A stretch of DNA of 48,519 nucleotides from Haemophilus sp. CCUG 60358 (GCF_001679485.1 NZ_LZOZ01000020.1:1-48519); one strand, 5' to 3'; positions 9,888-20,548 are shown, counted from the stretch's first letter. Notes: generated by a model not told the origin, from the sequence alone. A program made the numbers and translations.

Positions 9888-10496
9888 TTACCAGCTATCA
9901 CGGCGTTTACGTCTAGGTAAAATGTAAGGTACTACAAGACCAATTAACAAACCTACGCCCAACACAGAACCACCATAAATAAACCATTGAATTGCAATTT
10001 CACGTTTATTGGCATCAAGCATGGCTTCTAAATCACGATTTTTATTTTTCGTCATTTCTAATTCACGTTTAAGTTGTGAATTTTGTTCAAGCAATTCACT
10101 GCTTTGTTGTTCAGCTTGTTTGCTACGGCGTTGAATTTCGTTTGTGCGTTGTTGCCAATCTGAATCGACACGATTCAGCTTTAACGTTAATTCTTGTACC
10201 TGAGCTTTTAATTTTGGATTTTCTTCACGGCTACTTGGTGTAGAGCTTAGTTCAGAGGTTAAAATCCAAGCTTCACGATTTTTATTATCACGAATTAGGG
10301 TGTATTTTCCTTGTTGTTCCAAGACTGTTACCGCTTCGCCAGATTGGATTGCACCCGCGATCTTAAACTGATCGCCTGCACCTTTGCGTAAATATGTGTT
10401 CAGATTTTCTGTCACATATTGCGTTTCAGCTTGTACTGTCCCAATGGTTGAGCCTAATAAAACACAAGAAAATAAAAGTTTGCTCACTTTTGACAT
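9888..10496 (-). CDS. ygiM: TIGR04211-type SH3 and coiled-coil membrane protein (YgiM-like)
   Basis: An envelope protein of unknown detailed role. From the ATG at 10496 (202 residues) it has a signal peptide ending near VQAE and a bacterial SH3 domain (about 25-95). A long charged coiled coil (about 105-165) follows, then one membrane helix (about 172-193) and a basic cytoplasmic tail PRRKRRDSW. The start is fixed by AGGAAG just upstream; a longer frame to 10556 would add an unconserved extension. It neighbours cca as in E. coli. SH3 domains of this kind usually bind peptidoglycan; that role here is inference. Confidence 0.85.
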   Translation of the reverse strand: MSKVSKLLFSCVLLGSTIGTVQAETQYVTENLNTYLRKGAGDQFKIAGAIQSGEAVTVLEQQGKYTLIRDNKNREAWILTSELSSTPSSREENPKLKAQVQELTLKLNRVDSDWQQRTNEIQRRSKQAEQQSSELLEQNSQLKRELEMTKNKNRDLEAMLDANKREIAIQWFIYGGSVLGVGLLIGLVVPYILPRRKRRDSW

Positions 10497-10519
10497 AATA
10501 CTTCCTAGATTCGTGAAGG

Positions 10520-10558
10520 AAGTGCGGTTAGAAAATACAATGAAAAATAACCGCACTT
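10520..10558 (-). terminator. Uptake-signal dyad between pit and ygiM-like gene
   Basis: Inverted uptake signals form an 11-bp stem (10520-10530 with 10548-10558). The minus strand lacks a clean T-run after it, so termination of pit is likely but may be leaky. Confidence 0.5.
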
Positions 10559-10570
10559 TTAATAATTATA

Positions 10571-11833
10571 CTAATGGAAAATCGCGCGAAGGACGTAGAA
10601 AATCACAATCGCAAAGAATGCACCAGCAGGTAACGTCACAACCCATGAACTAATGATGTTACGGATAACCGTCAAGTTAAGCGCCGCAATACCACGTGCG
10701 AAACCGATACCTAAGATTGCACCCACTAAAGTTTGTGTGGTAGAGATTGGTAAACCTGTACCAGATGCCACAACAACAGTCATCGCCGTTGCAAATTGTG
10801 CAGCAAAACCACGACTTGGGGTTAAATCTGTAATTCCTGACCCTACGGTTGCCATCACTTTTTGTCCCATTGCGATAAGACCAACAGCGATACCTAATGC
10901 ACCTAAAGGTAAAATCCACCAAGCTAAATCACCACCACTCAGGATTTTCCCGCCATTTTGCACGATTGATACCACAGAAGAAAGCGGACCAATTGCATTG
11001 GCTACGTCATTAGAACCATGTGCGAACGCCATAGCACAAGCGGTTAAAAGCATTAAGATACTAAAAATCTTTTCTACTGATCCGAACGATCCTTTTCTTG
11101 CTTTTGCTGTAAATGCTTTGCTGCGGAAGTAGAAATGGCAGAAAATCATACCAACAACACTGATAAGCAATGAAATAATGAGCGTTTCATTGTTGGAAAG
11201 ATTTAAACCAACGTGTTTTAAACCTTTTGCCATGGTAACGATACAAAGTACGAATACGGTAATCGCCATGTAGTAAGGCCCGTATTTTTGTGCGTTTTTC
11301 AGCGGTTCTTCTGTATCGAAAATGAGTTTCTGGATACTTGCAAAGATGGTATAAGCTAAAAGTCCTGCGATTACGGGGGTGATAAACCAGCTTCCAACGA
11401 TCCCACCGATAGTAGACCAGTCAACAGAACTTGGACCAATCGTAATACAAGCAAAACCAATTAAAGCCCCAATGATGGTGTGAGTACCTGAAACAGGCCA
11501 ACCCATTTTAGTAGCGATAAATAACCAAGCTCCTGATGCAAAGAGAGCAGAAAGCATTCCCAATGCCAATACGTCTGGCATTTCGACAAATTGAGTGGGG
11601 TCGATCACACCACTTTTGATGGTTTCTGTTACTTCACCACCGGCTAAATAAGCCCCGGCAGATTCAAAAATAAGGGCAATAATAATTGCTTGTTTGGCTG
11701 TAATGGTACCAGAACCAACCGAGGTACCCATTGAGTTTGATACGTCGTTGGCACCAATACCAAATGCCATAAAAAAACCGAATACCGCGGTAATTAAGAC
11801 TAACCACGAACCGTATGCATTAATAATTTCCAT
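10571..11833 (-). CDS. pit: Inorganic phosphate transporter, Pit/PHO-4 family
   Basis: A proton- or sodium-coupled phosphate importer of the inner membrane. The 420-residue protein has two copies of the PHO-4 signature: GIGANDVSNSMGTSVGSG near residue 26 and AHGSNDVANAIGPLSSV near 272. About ten hydrophobic helices surround a central basic loop. It lies 35 nt after a DUF47 gene, a pairing that recurs widely with Pit transporters. Substrate is inferred from family; metal-phosphate complexes are the usual form carried. Confidence 0.92.
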   Translation of the reverse strand: MEIINAYGSWLVLITAVFGFFMAFGIGANDVSNSMGTSVGSGTITAKQAIIIALIFESAGAYLAGGEVTETIKSGVIDPTQFVEMPDVLALGMLSALFASGAWLFIATKMGWPVSGTHTIIGALIGFACITIGPSSVDWSTIGGIVGSWFITPVIAGLLAYTIFASIQKLIFDTEEPLKNAQKYGPYYMAITVFVLCIVTMAKGLKHVGLNLSNNETLIISLLISVVGMIFCHFYFRSKAFTAKARKGSFGSVEKIFSILMLLTACAMAFAHGSNDVANAIGPLSSVVSIVQNGGKILSGGDLAWWILPLGALGIAVGLIAMGQKVMATVGSGITDLTPSRGFAAQFATAMTVVVASGTGLPISTTQTLVGAILGIGFARGIAALNLTVIRNIISSWVVTLPAGAFFAIVIFYVLRAIFH

Positions 11834-11868
11834 AGTGATTTCCTATGTTGTAGTTAATGTCGTCAAAA

Positions 11869-12549
11869 TTAGGAACGGGCTAGCATTAATTCAATGCGAG
11901 ATCCTACACGTTGAGCTTGATCGGCTAATACGCCCACCCATTCGATGATTTTGTATAAGAACATCACATCGATAGGGTTATAACGACTTTCAATCGTGTA
12001 GAGCATTTTGCGTAATTTAATTTGCATTTGATCCGTATCATCTTCAATGCTGTCTAGCTCTTGAATCATATGGTTCACTAACTTTAATTCACGGCCTTTA
12101 AAACCGGTTTCAAGTAGTTTATCCATTTCTTCAATCACTAAATGAGCTTGATGAATAGAATCTAAACTACGTTGAACATAATGCAAAAATTCTTCCTGCA
12201 TTTCTTCAGGAATACCAAATTGGCGACCAATCATGCGGCCAGCAATATCTTTAGCATAGTTAGCTAATTTGTCTTGTTGGGTGACTAATTCGAGTAAATC
12301 GGTACGATCAATGGGTAAAAATAAACCGCGAGGCAATTTCAAACGGATTTCGCGTTTTAGACTATCTGCTTCACGTTCACATTGAGAAATGTCTAGACGT
12401 GTTTTTTCTGCATCATCCCATTGTTTTAAAAAGGTATGTTGGAAGAATGGAATTAATAAATCACAACATTCAGTCACTTTGTCAGAATGTTTCTGCAGTG
12501 GTTTTAAAGGAGAATGGGCAAATAATCCGAGAATATTATTCATTGCCAT
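11869..12549 (-). CDS. DUF47/TIGR00153 PhoU-like Pit accessory protein
   Basis: A soluble all-helical PhoU-like protein of 226 residues. The sequence is rich in charged helices (LDISQCEREADSLKREI; VIEEMDKLLETGF) and ends MLYKIIEWVGVLADQAQRV-like, typical of DUF47. The ATG at 12549 is chosen because GGAG lies 10 nt upstream; an ATG at 12570 gives a non-conserved extension. It probably regulates or assists the downstream phosphate transporter, with which it forms an operon; this is inferred from context. Confidence 0.85.
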   Translation of the reverse strand: MAMNNILGLFAHSPLKPLQKHSDKVTECCDLLIPFFQHTFLKQWDDAEKTRLDISQCEREADSLKREIRLKLPRGLFLPIDRTDLLELVTQQDKLANYAKDIAGRMIGRQFGIPEEMQEEFLHYVQRSLDSIHQAHLVIEEMDKLLETGFKGRELKLVNHMIQELDSIEDDTDQMQIKLRKMLYTIESRYNPIDVMFLYKIIEWVGVLADQAQRVGSRIELMLARS

Positions 12550-12687
12550 AGGTGTTTTACTCCATAACAAGGGTTAAAATTTCGGTTGCATATTACCTGA
12601 TTTTATAAGGAAATACACGAAAAAGATCTTGATTTGTATAAAATTATCTGTATATTTAAACAGTTAAAAGTGATAAGGAAAAATAAA

Positions 12688-13710
12688 ATGAGTAATGAAG
12701 TTGAATTAAAGCTTGCAGTTACCTCTGATGCTTTCGATACCTTAAAAGTACATCTCAATCAATTCAAAATCTTAGAACAAAATAAAGTCTTTCTGGGAAA
12801 TACCTATTTCGATTATCCCGATCATTTTTTGGCAAAACAAAAAATGGGATTGCGTGTTCGTCGAGAAAATAATGATTTCACACTTACCTTAAAAACTGAC
12901 GGAAAAGTGGTTGGTGGGTTGCATAGTCGTCCAGAATACAATTTATCTATACCTGATAATTCCGTACCCACAACGGAACAATTAACCTCATTGTATCCAT
13001 TTGAAAGCTTGCCTTCCGCTACATTACAACCAATTTTCTCAACAGATTTTAACCGCACTTTTTGGTTAATTGCGTTTGGTGTATCAAAAATTGAAGTGGC
13101 CTTTGATCAAGGAAAAATTTTATCAGGGGAAAAAATACAGCCTATTTGTGAAATTGAATTTGAATTAAAAGAAGGGCTCGTTTCAGATCTTTTCCATTTT
13201 GTCTCACTTTTACCTTTTGAACAGGATGTCTATTTTAGCTCAGCAAGCAAAGCAAAACGCGGCTATCAATTAGGCAGTAAACCACTTCTGATTGATTGGT
13301 TAAATAAATGGCGGGATTTCTTAAAAGAAGAACGAGAGGGAAATGCGGTTGATTCTCGCGAACGATTAAGTGCAGTCATGAAAATGGAGCAGCAATTGAT
13401 TGAGGAAACTCTTTCATTCCCAACGGATGTGTTTGCTTTTGATTTTATGAAAACCGTTGAACGTGTCGGCGCATTTTTCAATCTTTATCATTATTATGAT
13501 GACAACAAAGCCTTGTTTGAAAAACTGGAAGAAAATCGATCAGCTGAGTTATTAGCAAGTAATCAATTTTTCCTTAATGAAATAAAAGGCTTGATTACCT
13601 TTCATAGCGAAACAAAAGATAATTTTCAAACTATTGAGAGGTTAAAAGCGTTATTAAAGAGCCGTGCGTATTTTGAAAGAATGCTTGGCTTAATGATGTT
13701 GATGGCGTAA
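12688..13710 (+). CDS. ygiF: CYTH-domain inorganic triphosphatase (YgiF-like)
   Basis: The N-terminal 200 residues form a CYTH domain with the opening signature EVELKL (ExExK) and the substrate tunnel strands LRVRRENNDFTLTLKT. E. coli YgiF of this family hydrolyses inorganic triphosphate. The C-terminal 130 residues are helical and may be a divergent CHAD-like domain; at 340 residues the protein is shorter than E. coli YgiF (433 as I recall). The ATG at 12688 follows AAGGAAAA; an upstream in-frame ATG at 12634 is not conserved. An uptake signal lies at 13052-13060. Confidence 0.8.
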   Translation: MSNEVELKLAVTSDAFDTLKVHLNQFKILEQNKVFLGNTYFDYPDHFLAKQKMGLRVRRENNDFTLTLKTDGKVVGGLHSRPEYNLSIPDNSVPTTEQLTSLYPFESLPSATLQPIFSTDFNRTFWLIAFGVSKIEVAFDQGKILSGEKIQPICEIEFELKEGLVSDLFHFVSLLPFEQDVYFSSASKAKRGYQLGSKPLLIDWLNKWRDFLKEEREGNAVDSRERLSAVMKMEQQLIEETLSFPTDVFAFDFMKTVERVGAFFNLYHYYDDNKALFEKLEENRSAELLASNQFFLNEIKGLITFHSETKDNFQTIERLKALLKSRAYFERMLGLMMLMA

Positions 13711-13736
13711 AACGGGTTCTCGAAAGGATAATAAAA

Positions 13737-15116
13737 ATGGCTAAAGCCCCGAAAACAGCTTATGTATGTAACGATTGTGGTGCGGAGTTTTCGCGCTGGC
13801 AAGGGCAATGTTCAGCCTGTAAAGCGTGGAATACGATTAGTGAAGTACGGTTAATTTCAGCCTCAAATTCCACAAAAAATGATCGTTTTAGTGGTTATGC
13901 AGGAGAAACTCGTGCAAAAATCCAAACACTTTCTGAAATTAGCTTACAAGAGACACCGCGTTTCACCAGTGGATTTAAAGAATTAGATCGAGTATTAGGT
14001 GGCGGGATTGTGCCGGGGAGTGCTATTTTAATTGGTGGGCATCCTGGTGCAGGGAAAAGTACCTTGTTACTTCAAGTCATGTGCGGATTAGCGAAAAATA
14101 TGACCGCACTTTATGTAACAGGGGAAGAGTCACTTCAACAAGTGGCTATGCGAGCTAATCGCTTAAATCTGCCGACAGATAAATTAAATATGTTATCTGA
14201 AACCTCAGTTGAGCAAATTTGTAATTTGGCGGATCAACTAAAACCGCAAATTATCGTAGTAGACTCGATTCAGGTTATGCATCTTTCAGATATTCAATCC
14301 TCTCCAGGAAGTGTGGCACAAGTGCGTGAATGTGCCTCTTTTCTTACTCGTTATGCGAAAACCCGACAGGTCGCCATCATTATGGTTGGGCATGTCACCA
14401 AAGACGGCACCCTTGCTGGTCCGAAAGTATTGGAACATGCCATTGACTGTTCGTTATTGCTGGAAGGAGAGGCTGATTCCCGTTTCCGTACGTTACGTAG
14501 TCATAAAAACCGTTTTGGCGCAGTGAATGAGCTAGGGGTATTCGGTATGACAGAGCAAGGATTGCGCGAAGTGAAAAATCCATCGGCAATTTTCTTAAGT
14601 CGTGGAGATGAACAAACGCCTGGTAGCTCGGTAATGGTTCTTTGGGAAGGAACGCGTCCGCTTTTGGTGGAAATTCAAGCGTTAGTGGATCATTCCATGC
14701 TTGCAAATCCGCGCCGTGTGGCGGTGGGGTTAGAGCAAAATCGTTTAGCTTTATTGCTTGCGGTATTACATCGTCATGGTGGACTACAAATGTCGGATCA
14801 AGATGTTTTTGTGAATGTCGTTGGCGGTGTAAAAGTCGGGGAAACTGGAGCAGATCTTGCGTTATTGCTTGCATTAATTTCGAGTTTCCGTAATCGTCCA
14901 TTGCCACAAGATTTAGTTGTCTTTGGTGAAGTAGGGTTAGCCGGTGAAATTCGTCCGGTAACTAGTGGTCAAGAACGCATTAGTGAAGCGGCAAAACATG
15001 GTTTTAAACGCGCGATTGTACCTTTTGCCAATAAGCCGAAAAGTGCGGTTGAGAATATGGAAGTTTTTACGGTGAAAAAACTCGCTGATGCACTTGCCAT
15101 TTTGGATAATTTCTAA
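13737..15116 (+). CDS. radA: DNA repair protein RadA
   Basis: RadA is a RecA-related ATPase that promotes branch migration of recombination intermediates. A CX2C-CX2C zinc motif (Cys11, Cys14, Cys25, Cys28) comes first. It is followed by Walker A GHPGAGKST (101-109), the RadA-specific KNRFG motif (SHKNRFGAVNE) and a C-terminal Lon-like domain. At 459 residues it is full length. Two uptake signals are inside the gene (14103-14111 and 15041-15049). It begins 26 nt after the CYTH gene. Confidence 0.97.
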   Translation: MAKAPKTAYVCNDCGAEFSRWQGQCSACKAWNTISEVRLISASNSTKNDRFSGYAGETRAKIQTLSEISLQETPRFTSGFKELDRVLGGGIVPGSAILIGGHPGAGKSTLLLQVMCGLAKNMTALYVTGEESLQQVAMRANRLNLPTDKLNMLSETSVEQICNLADQLKPQIIVVDSIQVMHLSDIQSSPGSVAQVRECASFLTRYAKTRQVAIIMVGHVTKDGTLAGPKVLEHAIDCSLLLEGEADSRFRTLRSHKNRFGAVNELGVFGMTEQGLREVKNPSAIFLSRGDEQTPGSSVMVLWEGTRPLLVEIQALVDHSMLANPRRVAVGLEQNRLALLLAVLHRHGGLQMSDQDVFVNVVGGVKVGETGADLALLLALISSFRNRPLPQDLVVFGEVGLAGEIRPVTSGQERISEAAKHGFKRAIVPFANKPKSAVENMEVFTVKKLADALAILDNF

Positions 15117-15198
15117 AAAAACGTTGTCCTATTGTTGTCTGATTACTGAAAGTTTTTGATAAATTAGATAGAATATGCGCCGCACATAAGGAAAGGTT

Positions 15199-15678
15199 AT
15201 GGAAAAGAAATTAAATAAAGCGTTGGATAGCATTGATATCAAAATCTTAAATGAATTACAACGCAACGGTAAAATCTCTAATATCGATTTATCAAAGAAA
15301 GTGGGGTTATCGCCAACGCCTTGTTTAGAAAGGGTAAAACGCTTAGAAAAACAAGGTGTGATTATGGGCTATCGGGCGCTATTAAATCCTGAATTACTGG
15401 ATGCGCCTTTATTGGTGATCGTTGAAATTACGCTCGTGCGTGGTAAACCTGATGTTTTCGAAGAGTTTAATGCAGCGATTCAAGCGCTTGATGAAATTCT
15501 CGAATGTCATTTGGTATCAGGTGATTTCGATTATTTACTCAAAACACGTGTAGCAGATATGGCGGCATATCGAAAATTATTGGGTACCACATTATTGCGC
15601 TTACCAGGTGTGAATGACACCCGAACTTATGTTGTAATGGAAGAAGTGAAACAAACTAATTATCTCGTACTAAAATAA
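15199..15678 (+). CDS. lrp: Leucine-responsive regulatory protein Lrp
   Basis: Lrp/AsnC-family global regulator. The N-terminal helix-turn-helix (ISNIDLSKKVGLSPTPCLERVKRLE) is nearly that of E. coli Lrp, and the C-terminal RAM domain (HLVSGDFDYLLKTRV; PGVNDTRTYVVMEEVK) binds leucine and mediates oligomerisation. At 159 residues it has normal length. AAGGAAAGG precedes the ATG. ftsK starts two bases after its stop, so the lrp-ftsK-lolA-rarA gene order known from E. coli is kept. Confidence 0.95.
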   Translation: MEKKLNKALDSIDIKILNELQRNGKISNIDLSKKVGLSPTPCLERVKRLEKQGVIMGYRALLNPELLDAPLLVIVEITLVRGKPDVFEEFNAAIQALDEILECHLVSGDFDYLLKTRVADMAAYRKLLGTTLLRLPGVNDTRTYVVMEEVKQTNYLVLK

Positions 15679-15680
15679 AA

Positions 15681-18470
15681 ATGATTAAACGAATTACAAA
15701 ACGATTTACACCGAAACAATATTTAGCAGAATTATTACTCGGATTGACCGCGCTTTTAGGTTTATATTTAATCGTGGCATGGTCAAGCTATACGCCATTA
15801 GATAACTCTTGGTCTACAGCAAGTTTTCAAACTGAAACCATCAATAAAGCCGGTGCTTTTGGCGCTTGGTTAATTGATGCGTTTTTTGTTTTTCTCGGCT
15901 ATGTAGGTCATCTCATTCCGTTTGTCATTTTCATCGTACCGATTTATTTACTGAAAACCAAAGCGGTGCATTCTCTCTCTGTAACCCGTATTGCATTACG
16001 TTCCTTTGGCTTTATTGCTCTCATCGTTGGTTTAACCATGATGGCAACATTGTTGCTTTCAAATACGAACTATTATTTAGCTGGTGGGGTGTTTGGTGGC
16101 AGCTTAGTGGTGAATTTATATCCTACACTCGGTAAGTTTGGCTGTATTTTAGTGGGCTTTATCTGTGCAGTTGTAGGCTTTATTTTCTGTTCCGGTGCAT
16201 CATTAATTCGTTTAATTGTAAAATTCTATCATTGGCTGACAATGAAAAATCAGCCGGCAGAAGAGGAGCATGCAGAACATACTTCTGTAGATGATCTTGA
16301 ACAAATTGTGATTGAGGCACCTCAACAACTTGCTTTCTCTGATTCTCAATTGGAAACTGAATCTACAGAAGATGAAAAAGAGGAGGGTTCTGCAAATACC
16401 TTTGTTAAGCCTGAGCAACTCATTAATATTAGTGGGTTATCCTCACCGAGTGCTTCAGAGCCTGCAGATGTTGAAAAATTAGAAGATAAGTTTAAAGGCT
16501 TCACCGTTGAATCTGACAATTTACCGAATGTGTCTATTTCTGCCTCTTCTTCCGTTGAATTACCAACAAAAGAAGATTTTTCAGCAACATGGAAAAATTC
16601 ACCAGTGAATCATCAAAGTGCAGATGATTCAGATGATATTTTTGAAGAAAATGTCATACCAAAAGTGTCACTTAAAACACCTGAAAATACGACCGCACTT
16701 TATCCAACTTATGATGAACCTTTAGAATCAGACAATGATGGTTTAGAAGATGAATTAGCGCGTCAGTTTGCTGCGCAAGAGCAAGATCGTATGCAAGAAA
16801 TGGAAGTGCGAGCAAAAGCCTCAAATGCTGAAGATGCATTAAAAGTGATCTTGAATGAGCCGACAGCTTCACCAGTTAAAGCGCGTGAAATCCATATTGA
16901 GAATGCAACTGAAACAACCTATAAGCCGTATTCTGATACGCTTATTCACCCAGCATTCCAACAACCAACGAATAAACGTGAAAAACCAACAACACCATTA
17001 CCAAGTTTGGATTTACTTGAGCATCGTCCAACGCAGGCTCAAGACATTACGCGTGAAGAAATTTTAGACACATCTGCACGCATAGAACAACAATTAAAGA
17101 ATTTTAATGTCAAAGCAACAGTACAAGATGTGTTAGTAGGCCCAGTGGTGACTCGTTATGAACTTGAATTACAACCGGGTGTAAAAGCATCTAAAGTAAC
17201 AAGTATAGATACCGATTTAGCACGTGCCTTAATGTTCCGTGCGATTCGTGTAGCAGAAGTGATTCCAGGCAAACCTTATATTGGTATTGAAACGCCAAAT
17301 GCGCACCGTCAAATGGTACCATTACGTGATGTGCTCGATAGCAATGAATTCCGTTCATCAACATCATTGCTTTCAATGGCTTTGGGTAAAGATATCAGCG
17401 GAAAACCTGTTGTGGTTGATTTGGCTAAAATGCCTCATTTGCTTGTTGCGGGTTCAACAGGCTCGGGTAAATCTGTGGGTGTGAATACCATGATTTTAAG
17501 TTTGCTTTTCCGTGTGACACCGGATGAAGTGAAATTTATTATGATTGACCCGAAAGTGGTTGAACTTTCTATTTATAACGATATTCCACACTTGCTTACT
17601 CCTGTGGTGACGGATATGAAAAAAGCGGCGAATGCATTGCGTTGGTGCGTAGATGAAATGGAACGTCGTTATCAATTATTGTCAGCCTTACGTGTGCGTA
17701 ACATTGAAGGGTATAACGAAAAAATTGAAGAATATGAAAAACTCAATATGCCAATTCCAAATCCAATTTGGAAGCCTGGTGATACAATGGATAAGATGCC
17801 GCCTCCATTAGAAAAATTGAGTTATATTGTTGTGATCGTTGATGAGTTTGCTGACTTAATGATGGTTGCAGGCAAACAAATTGAAGAGTTAATTGCTCGC
17901 TTAGCACAAAAAGCTCGTGCGATTGGTATCCACTTGATTTTAGCAACACAACGCCCTTCAGTAGATGTAATTACAGGATTAATTAAAGCTAATATTCCAA
18001 GCCGTATTGCCTTTACTGTGGCAAGCAAAATTGACTCTAGAACGATTCTGGATCAGGGCGGTGCAGAAGCCTTATTGGGCCGTGGTGATATGTTATATTC
18101 AGGACAAGGCTCTTCGGATCTTGTTCGTGTACATGGTGCCTTTATGAGTGATGATGAGGTGGCGCGTGTAGCAGATGATTGGCGTGCACGAGGTAAGCCA
18201 AATTATATTGATGGCATTTTAGACGGCGCGGATGATGAAGATTCTGGTGAAAAATCAACGGCAAGCAGTGGCGATCTTGATGCATTATTTGATGAAGTCG
18301 TTGAGTTTGTATTAAGCACAGGCAATACCTCGACTTCTTATGTTCAACGTAAATTTAGTGTTGGGTTTAACCGAGCTGCTCGAATTATGGATCAGCTCGA
18401 AGAACAAGGTATTTTAGGCCCAATGAAAAATGGAAAACGAGAAATTTTAGCTCGACGTTCCGAATATTAA
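15681..18470 (+). CDS. ftsK: DNA translocase FtsK
   Basis: FtsK couples septum assembly to chromosome dimer resolution by pumping DNA toward dif and activating XerCD. The N-terminal 180 residues hold about four membrane helices; a low-complexity acidic linker (about 190-430) follows. The motor has Walker A GSTGSGKS at 591-598 and Walker B IVVIVDEFADLMM. The gamma winged helix at the C-terminus (SYVQRKFSVGFNRAARIMDQLE) reads KOPS-type sequences. At 929 residues it is shorter than E. coli FtsK mainly in the linker. No strong ribosome binding site is seen, so translation is probably coupled to lrp. Confidence 0.97.
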   Translation: MIKRITKRFTPKQYLAELLLGLTALLGLYLIVAWSSYTPLDNSWSTASFQTETINKAGAFGAWLIDAFFVFLGYVGHLIPFVIFIVPIYLLKTKAVHSLSVTRIALRSFGFIALIVGLTMMATLLLSNTNYYLAGGVFGGSLVVNLYPTLGKFGCILVGFICAVVGFIFCSGASLIRLIVKFYHWLTMKNQPAEEEHAEHTSVDDLEQIVIEAPQQLAFSDSQLETESTEDEKEEGSANTFVKPEQLINISGLSSPSASEPADVEKLEDKFKGFTVESDNLPNVSISASSSVELPTKEDFSATWKNSPVNHQSADDSDDIFEENVIPKVSLKTPENTTALYPTYDEPLESDNDGLEDELARQFAAQEQDRMQEMEVRAKASNAEDALKVILNEPTASPVKAREIHIENATETTYKPYSDTLIHPAFQQPTNKREKPTTPLPSLDLLEHRPTQAQDITREEILDTSARIEQQLKNFNVKATVQDVLVGPVVTRYELELQPGVKASKVTSIDTDLARALMFRAIRVAEVIPGKPYIGIETPNAHRQMVPLRDVLDSNEFRSSTSLLSMALGKDISGKPVVVDLAKMPHLLVAGSTGSGKSVGVNTMILSLLFRVTPDEVKFIMIDPKVVELSIYNDIPHLLTPVVTDMKKAANALRWCVDEMERRYQLLSALRVRNIEGYNEKIEEYEKLNMPIPNPIWKPGDTMDKMPPPLEKLSYIVVIVDEFADLMMVAGKQIEELIARLAQKARAIGIHLILATQRPSVDVITGLIKANIPSRIAFTVASKIDSRTILDQGGAEALLGRGDMLYSGQGSSDLVRVHGAFMSDDEVARVADDWRARGKPNYIDGILDGADDEDSGEKSTASSGDLDALFDEVVEFVLSTGNTSTSYVQRKFSVGFNRAARIMDQLEEQGILGPMKNGKREILARRSEY

Positions 18471-18506
18471 TTCTCTTAAGTTTCACTTTATAAAAAGGAA
18501 AGTAGA

Positions 18507-19133
18507 ATGAAAAAAACATTATTAAAAATGACCGCACTTACTGCGCTATTAAGTGCGAGTAATTTTGCCTTTGCCGATGCTGCTGATGAGCTGCAAAATC
18601 GCTTAAATCAAGTGACAGTATTGAGCGCTGATTTCTCTCAAACCGTGACCTCTGTTGGCGGTAAAAACGTCCAACAGGGAAGTGGAAAACTTCAAATTAA
18701 ACGTCCAAATCTTTTCCGTATGGATACCAAATCACCGCAAGAAACACAAATTATTGCAGATGGTAAAACCCTTTGGTATTACGATCCATTCGTGCAACAA
18801 GTGACGGCTCAATGGGTGAAGGATGCGGTAAATAATACCCCTTTCGTCCTTTTAACCAGTAACGATAAAAGCCACTGGAATCAGTATTCAGTGACGCAGA
18901 ATGCGGATACCTTTGTGTTAAAACCGAAGGCGAAAAATAGCAATATTAAACAATTTGATATTCGTGTAGATACAAATGGTGTGTTAAAAAATTTCAGCAC
19001 CACAGAAAAAGATGGTCAAACCAATCTTTATGTGTTGCGTAACATTACAAATCAAACACTAGCTGATAGCTTATTCCAATTTAGCGTACCAAAAGGCGTG
19101 GAATTGGATGATCAACGTAAAGGTAAAAAATAA
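18507..19133 (+). CDS. lolA: Outer membrane lipoprotein carrier protein LolA
   Basis: Periplasmic chaperone that carries lipoproteins from LolCDE to LolB. A cleavable signal peptide (residues 1-24, ending FAFAD) precedes a LolA domain with [24 protein letters not shown] and [15 protein letters not shown]. At 208 residues it has family length. The uptake signal at 18531-18539 is coded inside the signal peptide as TAL. AAAAGGAAAG precedes the start. Confidence 0.95.
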   Translation: MKKTLLKMTALTALLSASNFAFADAADELQNRLNQVTVLSADFSQTVTSVGGKNVQQGSGKLQIKRPNLFRMDTKSPQETQIIADGKTLWYYDPFVQQVTAQWVKDAVNNTPFVLLTSNDKSHWNQYSVTQNADTFVLKPKAKNSNIKQFDIRVDTNGVLKNFSTTEKDGQTNLYVLRNITNQTLADSLFQFSVPKGVELDDQRKGKK

Positions 19134-19139
19134 TCCATA

Positions 19140-19169
19140 AGGTGTGAATGATAATCTTCACACCTTTTG
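19140..19169 (+). terminator. Stem-loop between lolA and rarA
   Basis: Perfect 10-bp stem (19140-19149 with 19158-19167) and 8-nt loop, followed only by a short T-run (TTTTGCTT). Probably a leaky terminator or processing hairpin that lowers rarA relative to lolA. Confidence 0.6.
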
Positions 19170-19186
19170 CTTATTAAGGAAAGAAT

Positions 19187-20527
19187 ATGTCTAATCTTAA
19201 TTTTGATTTTGCTGAAAATGACTTTCGCCCTTTAGCTGCTCGTATGCGTCCAACAAATTTGGAACAATATTATGGGCAGACGCATTTAATTGGGGAAGGA
19301 AAGCCGCTTCGTAAAGCAATTCAAGCAGGGCATGTTCATTCTATGATTCTGTGGGGACCGCCAGGTACAGGTAAAACAACGCTGGCGGAAATTATTGCAC
19401 ATCGTATCAATGCAGAAGTTGAACGAATTTCAGCGGTGACAAGTGGCGTGAAAGAGATTCGAGAATCGATTGAGCGCGCTAAACAAAATCGACTTGCAGA
19501 TCGCCAAACGATTTTATTTGTGGATGAAGTGCATCGTTTTAACAAAAGCCAACAAGATGCGTTTTTACCCCATATTGAAGATGGGACGATTATTTTTATT
19601 GGCGCCACAACGGAAAATCCTTCTTTTGAATTAAATAATGCATTACTTTCTCGTGCGAGAGTCTACCTACTTAAGTCATTGACAGTGGCTGAAATCGAAC
19701 AAGTTCTGCAACAAGCCATTTCTGATCCTGAGCGAGGATTAGGTAAAGAGCGTTTAGTTTTAGAAGAGAATTTGCTACAGGTTTTAGCTGAATATGTGAA
19801 TGGTGATGCTCGCCTGGCTTTAAATTGTCTTGAACTGATGGTAGATATGGCTTCTGACACAGAAAACGGTAAGAAATTAGACCGCACTTTGTTGAAAGAA
19901 GTATTAGGTGAACGACAAGCGCGTTTTGATAAACAAGGCGATCGTTTTTATGACTTGATTTCTGCTTTACATAAATCAATTCGAGGTTCAGCAGCAGATG
20001 CAGCACTTTATTGGTATGCACGAATTATCACAGCCGGTGGAGATCCCCTTTATGTAGCACGACGTTTATTAGCGATAGCCTCAGAAGATGTAGGTAATGC
20101 TGACCCAAGAGCAATGCAAGTTGCACTAGCGGCTTGGGATTGTTTTACGAGAGTGGGCGCTTATGAAGGAGAGCGAGCTATTGCGCAAGCCATTATTTAT
20201 TTGGCTGTAGCACCGAAGAGTAATGCGGTTTACAACGCATTTAATGCGGCAAAACAACATGCAAAAGAGTTTCCTGATTTTGATGTACCGCCTCATTTAC
20301 GTAATGCGCCAACGGCTTTAATGAAAGAATTGGGCTATGGCGCTGAATATCGTTATGCACATGATGAACCTAATGCTTATGCCGCTGGAGAAAATTACTT
20401 CCCACCAGAACTGAAAGATACTCAATATTATTTCCCAACTAACCGTGGTATGGAAATTCAAATTAAAGAAAAGCTTGAGCGTTTACAAGAGCAAGATAAA
20501 AACGCATCAAAAAAACGCTATAAATAA
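19187..20527 (+). CDS. rarA: Replication-associated recombination protein RarA (MgsA)
   Basis: AAA+ ATPase related to clamp loaders that acts at stalled replication forks. Walker A GPPGTGKT is at 57-64, Walker [12 protein letters not shown] near 107, and the sensor motif [18 protein letters not shown] follows. The C-terminal tetramerisation region ([22 protein letters not shown]) is typical. Full length at 446 residues. An uptake signal is at 19881-19889. Position after lolA matches E. coli, but serS does not follow here. Confidence 0.96.
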   Translation: MSNLNFDFAENDFRPLAARMRPTNLEQYYGQTHLIGEGKPLRKAIQAGHVHSMILWGPPGTGKTTLAEIIAHRINAEVERISAVTSGVKEIRESIERAKQNRLADRQTILFVDEVHRFNKSQQDAFLPHIEDGTIIFIGATTENPSFELNNALLSRARVYLLKSLTVAEIEQVLQQAISDPERGLGKERLVLEENLLQVLAEYVNGDARLALNCLELMVDMASDTENGKKLDRTLLKEVLGERQARFDKQGDRFYDLISALHKSIRGSAADAALYWYARIITAGGDPLYVARRLLAIASEDVGNADPRAMQVALAAWDCFTRVGAYEGERAIAQAIIYLAVAPKSNAVYNAFNAAKQHAKEFPDFDVPPHLRNAPTALMKELGYGAEYRYAHDEPNAYAAGENYFPPELKDTQYYFPTNRGMEIQIKEKLERLQEQDKNASKKRYK

Positions 20528-20548
20528 TTTTTCTAGTATGGTAAATAT